Positions 55,801 through 64,000 of a stretch of 64,000 nt of DNA are shown here, in pieces; positions within the stretch are counted from its first letter, which is position 1; each line of letters opens with the position of its first letter. A model generated the notes under the pieces. It was not told the DNA's origin. It was given only the letters and a program-made list of their open reading frames with translations, and did not search any database. The stretch is from Amyelois transitella (taxonomy: Eukaryota > Arthropoda > Insecta > Lepidoptera > Pyralidae). A program made the position numbers and the translations under genes. Where the stretch lies: the NCBI RefSeq assembly GCF_032362555.1, contig NC_083517.1, positions 4,670,001 to 4,734,000 of the forward strand. The letters are read 5' to 3'.

Positions 55801-58800
55801 GCCCATCCCGGCGCTGCCTTCCTTCATCACCTCACTAAATGGCTACAGTAAATCATCTTACAGGCGTACAGCCCACGATTCACGGAAGATTTTAAACGAT
55901 ACCGGTTTGTGGCGTACCGCCTTTCTCCATCACCTCGCTAAACGCCTAGGGTATAAAAATTATACAAGTGTGAAGCCCATGCTTCACAACAGAAGTCAAG
56001 CAAGAGAGGCGCTTTGGAGAGATTGACCTAGTTAGGGGCGGGATTGGAGAGCCTCCGTAGCCTTATTCCCGCCTACATCATCTTATCAAACGTATATGGT
56101 AAATACGAGTATCACAAACATGTAACCCAATATGGTTTGTGGCATGGTAAAGTTCTTTTTTTAAAATCTTACTTGATACAGTTGTTTATAACTATTTACG
56201 TTTTCCTAAGACTCCGAGTGGAACGAGCGAACGAGGACTCCAACGAAGATTCAGGTTCGAACAACGGCAACAATGCCGGTCGTAGCTTGAAAGTGGAAGC
56301 GTTGACGACGGTGCGCCAGTTGGAGAGGTTCCTGGCGAAGTCCGTGGCGCGCCAGTGGTACGACATGGACCGTGCTACGTTCAACTTCACGCAGAAAATC
56401 AAAGCCGAGGCGCCTATCACTTTTAATTATGACGTAAGCAAAGATTTTTTTATATTATTGTTTTTATTTTAAATATAGGTAAGATGTAGTATTAAGGGCT
56501 TCTGTCTGTATTATTTTTAATAGCCAAAGTTATGATTGATGTATAAAGTAAATCAGCATGAAAATATAACTGTTTATATGCTTCCTCTGTAGAATATCTA
56601 GTAAATATATATTTTTTTTCTTTAAGCACGATTTCGACGAGAACGGCCTCATATATTTCATTGGCACCAACGGCGGTTCCTGCGAATGGGTCAACCCCGG
56701 TGCTCATAATCTAATCTGCGTGTGGTCTTCAGACGGAAAACAGTTGCCATATGGCCGCGTCGAGGATGTCCTATCACGGTCACCAGAACCACTGAACGTT
56801 CATACAAATGATGATAGACGAGCCTTTATAGCTATGGATCTTGGAGTACATATTGTGCCCACAGCTTATACGATGCGTCACGCGCGTGGATATGGCCGTT
56901 CGGCACTGAGGAACTGGCTATTCCAAGTAAGTTATGAGAATATTCCATGAAACATTCTTTATCGCTTCTTTACTCGTTTTCTGTTTCAACGTTCTTTGCT
57001 GATTTGCTTCAGAAGCCGGGTTTAGATTTCCTCCTTTCACTTTTGATCGTCTGCATCGTAAACTTTACATCTTATAGAGTCTCTAGCGTGGTAAAGTTAA
57101 GATGTCTTCGCATTATGTTCATTAGGTTATTTTCTGATAATTCAATGCCTTATTACGGAAAATCTTTATACGAATGTTTACTTTTAGATGTCAATGGACG
57201 GTGTGACATGGAGCACGTTACTGGCTCACAACGACGAGCAAGCGTTACAAGAACCAGGCAGCACGGCCACTTGGAGACTGAGAGCAGACGCTCCATACCG
57301 CTACCTACGCATACAACAAAACGGGAAGAACGCAAGTGGACAGAACCACTACCTATCTCTGTCTGGGTTCGAGATTTACGGCAAGGTGAGTGAGATAGAA
57401 CAATACCAGCAAGCGCTACAAGAGCCGGGTAGCAAAGCTCACATAGCATAAGTTTTTTTTTAAATTAACTGATCATAGGACCATCGAGATAACTAACTGA
57501 TACTGGATAAAGTTTAAAAAAGCTTAGTGAAATTGTGTTATTTTCCAGACACTCCTTTTATTAGTTTAGTTCAATAGTAGAAAAATAGAAACTGTTCTTT
57601 CCTGCAGAGATATTAGCCTTCACCAATATAATTCAATTCCTTCGTCGTTATGGCTGTTAGGCTCTGGAATTCACTTCCCGAGTCCATCAGGACATCCCCA
57701 AGTCGTTCTAGTTTCAAATCGCGGGTATACGGGTTTTTCTTAAGTCGTGAGGGTATTTAATATCGCCTTTTCACTCATTTCGGTAATATGCACCTATTTA
57801 TTTATGTATATTGTTTATCTATTGTAGTTTTTATTTATGTATAGGTATTATAATTATGTTATTTTATATTTTGTGTAGGTATAAATATATTTATTTAGTT
57901 TAACCCCACATTAAGTTATCTGTAAGACCCAATGGTTAATAGATATGTATTTTGTGCAATGAAGTTTAAATAAATAATGTTTCGTCGTAGGTGGTGGCCG
58001 TAGTAGAAACTGGTCCCAAGCAATGCGGCGCGACCAATCACGTGACGTCCGTGCAGAGCGGCGGCGCGGCGGCGGGCGCGCGCGCGCGGCGCTGGTCGCG
58101 CGGCGCGCGCGGGCTGTGCGCCGGCGCCAGGGTGGTGCGCGGCGCCGACTGGAAGTGGAGGGACCAAGACGGACCGCAACCCGCAGTCGGCACAGTCACT
58201 TCGGATTTACACAACGGATGGGTCGATGTCAAGTTAGTATTACTTCATTTTTCGTAACCGTAACCTAACAGTTTTTGAATCATGAATGATCATATGAAGA
58301 CGCACAAACTTGAGTTTATATACTCGTATTTTTGATGTAGAACTTAGTTTAAATATAATTAAGATGAGAATATTTTCTACAGATGGGACCATGGCGGTCG
58401 CAACTCGTACAGAATGGGCGCTGAAGGCAAATACGACCTCAAAGTGGTGAGCGGCGCGGGAGTGGTGGGCGGCGCGGGGCCGGCGGCTGCGGAGACGGCC
58501 CGCGCCGGCCGCAAGAGCCACTCCACGCCCAGCCTGCCTGACGCCACTGCTGTGGATCACCAGGTAATGGTCTAAACGATGTGAAAGTGACGACAATTCT
58601 CTAGGTGAAAAGAGCATGGCTGAAACTTTGTCACGGTAGAGCCATCAACACTGAAGCCGCTTCCTAAGCCACAAACTAGTGTATTTTCGAAAAAGACTCG
58701 ATTGACAAAAATGTTAACTTTTATATATATGACTCTAAAATTTACTTGTGCAGATATCCGTGGCATCAACGGAACAGGCATCATCCGCAGACAACATCTC

Positions 58801-61800
58801 CGGCGAGGAGCTGGCCAGCAACATGTCGCGGCCGCGAACTCACGCCACAGACCTGTCCGCCATAAATAACTCCACGCACCACATTAACACAGGTATCAGA
58901 TGTACTAAACTATACGTTTTCTTTTGATAATGTGTAGAATCTTTATGATGCGACGGAGCCAATAAATTGAGTGAGAGAGAAACTTCGAAAGAAGGATCCC
59001 TGGCCCTATAAAATTGCAATGTTTTTTTCTGGATATACTCTGGAGTTCCATTTTGATACAAATGAATAAGTATGCATTAAACTTATTCTTGGACAATTTA
59101 TGTCCAAGAGTAAGTCCAATACCAAATGTCTAAACGGACCAAGTCGACCTGAAGGATTGTCACGCTATTTATTTTTTTCTGTGATGGCTCAGTTTATTTT
59201 TGATTTATTAATATTTTTATAAAAAAATTACATTAATTATTAATAATTGTCATTTTTGTTTTCAGATCTGGCTACAATAGTAGAGTCGCTAACTTTAGGG
59301 GCAGAAGGCAACAACTGCATGCCAGATTTAGGAAACACATCATTTACCAACATGGAAATGGGACCTACGAGCATTACCGACATCACCAAACCATATCCAG
59401 CCAAAGAACCTTTACCTGAGGCCAACCCACAAGAAGTTTGTATTCAAATATCTTTATTAATAATAACTTATTTAATTTTCAAGGAATCCCCATGTATCCC
59501 AGTTTTAGATTATTTTCCCGCAGCATAATTTGTTCTCTGCCAATATTTGTCAGCATGATATTGTAGAATATGTTTTGACGTGGAGTTAAATTGAAGTATG
59601 GTGTAATACATAACATGACTATGTTTAAATAGATCGAACTGACAAACGGATATTTATTAAAGGGTCTTTCGAATAAAGAATTTTAAATATTCCGTCAAGA
59701 GCCTACAAAAGCTAGTATAACCTGCCCTTACTTCATTAGATTTATTGAGTCTAAGCAAACGTTTTTTACCACACAGGAAGGTACAACGCACGAAGGGGAC
59801 GCTGTACGTAACAGCGCGAACGCTTTACTCTCCACTGATCTGTTGGGGCTGCCCGCTTCTCTGCTGCACACCTTGAGGAACAATGTCAACCGTCTACATA
59901 TACAGGTACATGTAAATTATAATTACTCCTCTTTCAGAAAGCAAATACTACTCCCTTCTATTTGCCACGATTCTTGTTAACTTCTTTTTACTTAATACAT
60001 CATATTAATAATATTTTGATGCAAGTAATGTCTCAGATTTGGTGTGTTCATCATGGTCATCCTATTCCGTAGGTATCGTGTATAAAGTATGAATAGTAAA
60101 CAGATGGCGGTCTATCTAAGTGTTTTGAATATGATTTTTTCTACAATTAGATAGATAAGTTTTGAAATGAAAAAATGCCTTTTTATAATATGAAGTTAAG
60201 TAAATCATAATGTTAACGTATATTTAGTGCGAAGACAGCGAAAGCGGTGAATCGCAGTTCACCGAGCATAAGAAAGACAACCAATCAGGAGCCGGCTCCG
60301 GAACTATGAGCGCCAGTGAACCAGATCTCACACAGCAGGTATGTGGTGCTTCGTAAAGCAGGATTTGCTGGCACCCAACGTTTATTAGTTGTATGGCGTT
60401 TTGTTTAATTGTCTAATATTTTTTTAGCAAATCCGTCGTAAGAAACTATTTATCTTTTTAATGTAATCAAGTCTGCAATAAGTATATTTTGGCCACCTGA
60501 AGAATATGATCTTCATAGCCTATTTAGGCGCATATATACGATAATGAAGGGAGGTTAATATACGCTTTACAGACCAGAGATGGAAAGCTTTTGCAAACAA
60601 ATAATGTTAGGATTACATATTTTTCTTATTTTTGGTGTACCTATTGCCATAGGGAAATACCTTATTGTATGTGTAACTTAAATTATGAAATAATTATTTT
60701 TATTCAGGGTGCCGCACGGTTGTTGGAGTCCCTAGGAGTTAGCAGGCCGAGTGCGGGAAGTGCACAGCGCGGCAACAGCGCGCAACGGGCCAATCGCACC
60801 AATCATACCAATAGCCTTTTCCCAAGGTAAGAAAATGCCTTGTATGTATCGTTATTTACAGAATACTCGTATGATGATCTGAATTAAACTATACTGACAA
60901 AAACCTCCAACGTTGTACATTTGTATATGCATAAAATTTCATGGTGAAGAAGTCACTATTATAACCAGTTGCTCTGCTTGAGGTAGTCATTCAATCAAAT
61001 AGACATACAAATATACAGACAATCAAATAGACGTATAATCTTTATACTAGATGACTGCGTCATGAATACAAGCTTGTGTCTTACAAAAAATGCTCGCATT
61101 AGAATAGTTTAACGCATTCAATAAAACTTACAACATTTGAAGTCATAAAAAATAAGAGACTTAATCATTCATATAATTTTCAGTTTGGTCCGACTGGCGC
61201 TTTCGAGCAATTTCCCCGGGGGCCTTTTGTCTGCGGCGCAAAGCTATCCGTCGTTGGCGCCAAATGCTCAAAACGCACTGACATTATCCCTCACATCTAC
61301 TTCCAGTGAAAGTGAACAAGTAAGGCAGAAAATTGTTAAAGTTGTTTATGGTTATTGGTGATTGGCTTGATTTGGCATTTTGTCCATCGACATGAATTTT
61401 TAGGTCATGTCAAATGCATAGTCTTTTATTTTTGAAAAAAAAAAATCAACAGTTTGAATTCGAGAATATTTCGTGAAGGGGGTGTATGGGTTTCTCATAT
61501 AAATTTATTAATATCAGATAAAAGCTAGTTAACAAACATGTTTTATCCTGATTTAGGTATCGCTAGAAGACTTCCTCGAGTCGTGCCGTGCGCCCGCGCT
61601 GCTCACAGAACTGGAAGATGACGACGAGGCCGACGACGCGCTCGATAGCGACAAGGAAAATGAACCTACTTATCAGGAAGTGGTCAGTAACATTTTTTTA
61701 TTCACCAACATAATTAAATTTGTTTACAAAAAATGTTAAATATATGTATCTAGTCGCATCTATACTCCTGGCCGGGTTGACGGAGCCAACAGTCCACAAA

Positions 61801-63770
61801 AGACTGAGGCTATGTTCAAACAATGTAAGATGCACATTAAGCTACTAGCTGGGCGCGTCGTTTTGCGACACGATAAGTATTTTTTCTTTTCCCATTCTTC
61901 TCGTCTTATTTTATGTTATTTAGAGCCGTGTGGTTCCCAGCACCAGTATAAATAAGAATAGGACAACTCCATCTCTTTCCCATGGATGTTGTAAAAGGCG
62001 ACTAAGGAATACGCTTATGGGATTCTTTGAATTTTTGAATCTTAATTCTACCATTAGCCTATCAGCTGAATGTGGCCTAAGACTGCTGGCTCTGTCTACC
62101 TCGCAAGGGATATGGACGTGATTATTTGAATGAATGAATGAATATTTAGTTCTTTTGCTGTATCAGTGTTTTTCCGGAATGAAAAGTCTCTCGTGTCCTC
62201 ATAAGTTCTTAAATAAGTATGCGAAATTTCATTTGATGAGGCATATAAATTATAACAAACAGATAACCAACATCACTTCGCTCGTTTATGAAACAAAACT
62301 TAGCAATATCACATTTGTAGACCTGTTTTAATGCAAATCTTACTCACAGGTGTCCCGCAATCTACTTTCGTTGATGGAGGAAGAAGCATTGGAGGCCGTT
62401 CGCGGAGTAAACGGTTCAAGATCTCGCAGGCCCTGGGACGATGACTTTGTGCTGAAGCGGCAGTTCTCGGCGCTCATTCCCGCCTTCGACCCCCGACCTG
62501 GCCGCACCAATCTGAACCAGACAGTTGGTAAGTTAATTATTTCATACAAACGTCTTAAGATTTATCTGGTTTGTCTTTCCCTTAGGTCGCGGTGGTCCGG
62601 CGGAGGTTTCGCGTAATTACTGACCTCATTTTATGCTCTCATTTCAATTCATATTCTTGTATTGTGATTATACATATAGACGATCCTTGGTTCATCATAA
62701 AATTATAGCTCTCTACAGTGGACGAACAATTTAGTAAAGCACAGTTTTGTTGATCACAATGACAAGGATTTACAAATATATTTTTTACTAGATCTCGACA
62801 TACCGCTCAACGAGGAGTCTGATGCCGAGGAAGACTCCGAGCCCGAACGTGTCGCAAGCGAAAGTAGCGAGGCAGCAACCGCTGCAAGCGGCCGCTTACC
62901 CGCTTTACGGCTAGTACTAAGCGCTGGAGGCGCTTCCGTAGCGCTGCAGCGGCCATCATGGACACTGTACCGCGCAGTGCTTGCGCTTAACTCTAGGATG
63001 AGAGACGCAGCCAGGGATACTACGTATACGTAAGTGAATTAATTAGATACAAGACTGTTGAATTTTTTTTTTGGTATGTATGCATATTTAGTATTATTGA
63101 AAGGTACATATTTTAATAATTATTTTCTTTCGTCTTAAGTTTCATTACCAAATTTAAATTGTAGTCATTTTATATAATTGTATTGTACAGGCTAACATAC
63201 AAGGAGATTGAGGGCATGGAAACGTTTGCCTCCTCTAGCGACAGTGAAGATGATGAACCTTCTGATCCAGGTAAGTGGCATGTTTAGCTAGTTTGACTGA
63301 TGGAAAATGTTTCAGGCTTATATTCATAACCATTTTTTTTCTCAAAACTTAGTACATATGTAGTTGTTTCATACGTAAGCAAAGTCACGACGTTTGATTT
63401 ATAAAGTGAATACGTGTTTTTTAACAATTATATCAATTTACAAAAAAATCGCTTATAAGACCGCTTTATTGAGTTCCGTGCACAGTAACTCGAGTTTACG
63501 TTCATTTTATGCAATGTCATCATGTCACTCAGTATGAAACTATGTCCCGCAATAGAGTCAACAGCCCGCTTTGTTTATAGAGCGCGGCGTCTGCGGCGCG
63601 GAAGGTCCAGAGGGCGCCATGGTGTCATGCTGCGTTCGAGTGCTGCGGCGGCTACGAGCGGCCGCGCCTTCCCTGCCCTGCGAGGCGTTCGTGTCCACCA
63701 AGCTCACCAACAAGCTGCACCAGCAGCTGCAGGAGCCGCTCACCCTGGCTGCGGCCGCGACACCGCCCTG
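43821..63770 (+). CDS. HECTD1: E3 ubiquitin-protein ligase HECTD1, 5' part through exon 35
   Basis: Thirty-five in-phase coding exons give about 1,900 residues: 43821-43960, 44757-44872, 45677-45795, 46116-46255, 46645-46820, 47054-47184, 47301-47434, 47689-47954, 48244-48408, 48534-48669, 48840-49020, 52274-52445, 52901-53116, 53329-53461, 53548-53678, 53758-53870, 54116-54245, 54556-54696, 54873-55074, 56211-56433, 56627-56926, 57188-57385, 57991-58232, 58383-58563, 58754-58892, 59266-59435, 59777-59905, 60228-60338, 60708-60826, 61184-61319, 61557-61682, 62350-62527, 62792-63029, 63191-63270, 63581-63770. HECTD1 transfers ubiquitin to substrates. Visible parts are the N-terminal armadillo-like region ([15 protein letters not shown]), ankyrin repeats at about residues 345-465 ([20 protein letters not shown]), a SUN/F5-8C-like domain at about 1060-1220 ([14 protein letters not shown]), an MIB/HERC2 domain at about 1265-1325 ([10 protein letters not shown]), acidic tracts and [20 protein letters not shown]. 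The HECT domain lies beyond the window. Exons 11, 19 and 22 have partial copies in their downstream introns. Confidence 0.96.
44247..44500 (+). mobile_element. family C interspersed element, copy 2
   Basis: It begins CTATACTAATATTATAAAGC and ends CGAAGTCGCGGGCACTGCTA, with the same internal blocks as 41511-41783. It lies in HECTD1 intron 1. Confidence 0.75.
44515..44732 (+). mobile_element. family A short interspersed element, internally deleted
   Basis: It has GACCACTCCATCTCTTTCCC, GACGTAAAAGGCGACTAAAG and a TACCCCACAAGGGATATGGA end. The middle block between 'AACCTGTCA' and 'GCTGAATG' is missing compared with 34670. It lies in HECTD1 intron 1, 15 bp after a family C element. Confidence 0.75.
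45046..45628. mobile_element. non-autonomous DNA transposon, mariner-like
   Basis: The left end, TTAGGTCCTTATGAAATTGG, and the right end, read inward as TAAGGTCCTTACATATCAAA, form imperfect terminal inverted repeats next to TA dinucleotides. The roughly 580-bp interior has no intact transposase frame. It lies in HECTD1 intron 2. The assignment to the mariner group is inferred from the ends. Confidence 0.5.
48886..50133 (+). repeat. 169-bp tandem array of the HECTD1 exon 11 tail plus donor
   Basis: Seven full units (starting 48886, 49055, 49224, 49393, 49562, 49731 and 49900) and a 65-bp partial eighth (50069-50133) repeat the last 135 bp of exon 11, the donor GTGAGT and 28 bp of intron. The first unit is the working end of exon 11. 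Copies differ by only a few bases, for example GCTGCC for GCCGCC in units 5 and 7 and CTCGCG for CCCGCG in unit 6. Each unit carries an intact donor (GACAACGTG then GTGAGTGTG). The unit length is not a multiple of three. Reading past the normal donor reaches TAG after 13 codons, so the copies cannot lengthen the protein. Confidence 0.97.
50134..52273. other. HECTD1 intron 11 beyond the tandem array
   Basis: AT-rich intron. Two open frames stand out but match nothing I recognise: 51231-50953 on the minus strand (92 codons) and 51460-51666 on the plus strand (68 codons, containing [20 protein letters not shown]). A SINE tail text (AATTTGTCCCGTATATATTT) is at about 51314-51333. These may be remnants of mobile elements. 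Confidence 0.45.
55768..56110 (+). repeat. three decayed copies of the HECTD1 exon 19 tail
   Basis: Intron 19 contains three sense-orientation echoes of the end of exon 19. Copy 1 (55768-55852) keeps ACTGGAGAGTGTAGAGCGTC, GTGCTCGCCCATCCCGGCG and CTTCATCACCTCACTAAATG, ending at an AGTAAAT where the real exon has GGTAAAT. Copy 2 (about 55905-55957) keeps CTCCATCACCTCGCTAAACG. Copy 3 (about 56034-56106) keeps GATTGGAGAGCCTC and TATATGGTAAAT. Short flanking intron text after each copy also seems shared (AAGCCCATGCTTCAC and CAGCCCACGATTCAC). All have deletions or frame changes. Confidence 0.75.
57408..57446 (+). repeat. fragment of HECTD1 exon 22 in intron 22
   Basis: GCAAGCGCTACAAGAGCCGG, then GTAGCAAAGCTCAC, parallels GCAAGCGTTACAAGAACCAG, then GCAGCACGGCCAC, inside exon 22. 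It lies 23 bp beyond the exon's donor and includes no splice site. Confidence 0.7.
57650..57760 (+). mobile_element. 3' remnant of a non-LTR retrotransposon
   Basis: A 36-codon frame contains [20 protein letters not shown] followed by [11 protein letters not shown], the typical C-terminal end of reverse transcriptase polyproteins of jockey/CR1-type elements. It lies in HECTD1 intron 22 and is 5'-truncated. Confidence 0.65.
61745..61815 (-). repeat. family A repeat, inverted 3' fragment
   Basis: GACGGAGCCAACAGTCCACA and AAAGACTGAGGC correspond to the reverse complement of the family A 3' end. It lies in HECTD1 intron 31, about 110 bp from a sense copy. Confidence 0.5.
61924..62150 (+). mobile_element. 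family A short interspersed element, shortened
   Basis: It contains GCCGTGTGGTTCCCAGCACC, ACTCCATCTCTTTCCCATGG, TTGTAAAAGGCGACTAAGG and CTACCTCGCAAGGGATATGG, with internal deletions. It ends in GAATGAATGAATG rather than TATGTATG. It lies in HECTD1 intron 31. Confidence 0.75.
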
Positions 63771-64000
63771 GTCAGTGCACTGTAGCTTAAGGGATTATCG
63801 TACTTTAGGCAGTCCTTTGTAAATCGGATTTACCTACGACGACCAACAGCGCACGACAACTTGAAGATGCAAATCAGTGAGGGTTGCCCCGAAAATTTAA
63901 TGCACGCCTACTTGTACTACGATGGTCAATCAAATATCGACCCACCGAAAGATTTATTATTCCAACAATACTAATCTTCTATTGAAATGATTATTGACTA
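63771..64000. other. start of HECTD1 intron 35
   Basis: It follows the donor GTCAGT after exon 35. No further exon begins before the window ends, so the rest of HECTD1, including the HECT domain, is outside. Confidence 0.7.

Noticed and set aside
57916-58268. Several Arg/Ala-rich frames on both strands
   Set aside because: They are shadows of HECTD1 exon 23, which is GC-rich; only the frame ending in [10 protein letters not shown] matches the family.
63771-64000. The HECT catalytic domain
   Set aside because: The window ends in intron 35, before the domain's exons.

Overview
The window is eukaryotic nuclear DNA from a lepidopteran insect, most likely a moth. It is AT-rich, and its coding exons are short, GC-richer and split by GT-AG introns. 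Interspersed repeats of lepidopteran type are dense, and the recognisable genes are animal genes with insect features, such as a moth-type c-type lysozyme. Coordinates of multi-exon genes were assembled by hand from splice sites, reading phase and family similarity; every exon chain given keeps phase.

Layout. About 0.8-13.9 kb, minus strand: a fuseless-like multi-pass membrane protein whose N-terminal half is present twice (11.9-13.9 kb and 10.3-10.9 kb), followed by one set of C-terminal exons. 17.9-28.7 kb, minus strand: a STARD10-like START-domain lipid-transfer protein in six exons. 30.2-31.5 kb, minus strand: a complete three-exon c-type lysozyme. 34.5-36.2 kb, minus strand: a complete three-exon glycoprotein hormone alpha-2 (GPA2) subunit. 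37.6-39.6 kb, plus strand: the BBSome subunit TTC8/BBS8. 39.9-41.4 kb, minus strand: the dynein-2 light intermediate chain DYNC2LI1, tail to tail with TTC8. 43.8-63.8 kb, plus strand: 35 coding exons of the E3 ubiquitin ligase HECTD1, covering about 1,900 residues. The gene runs off the right edge before the catalytic HECT domain.

How the genes relate. TTC8 and DYNC2LI1 both act in the transport machinery of cilia and lie 251 bp apart. The other genes have no obvious shared pathway: a synaptic protein, a lipid-transfer protein, an immune effector, a neurohormone and a ubiquitin ligase.

The most unusual signal is a recurring structure that ordinary annotation misses. In three introns (STARD10 intron 2, HECTD1 introns 11 and 19), the tail of the preceding exon together with its 5' splice site has been copied in tandem, always in the sense orientation. 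The HECTD1 exon 11 array has seven nearly identical 169-bp units plus a partial one. The STARD10 array has three increasingly decayed copies and the HECTD1 exon 19 array has three old copies. A fourth, internal exon fragment sits in HECTD1 intron 22, and a doubtful trace follows GPA2 exon 2. These look like decoy-donor arrays of different ages. In HECTD1 exon 11, use of any downstream donor would add a stop codon 14 codons past the normal junction.
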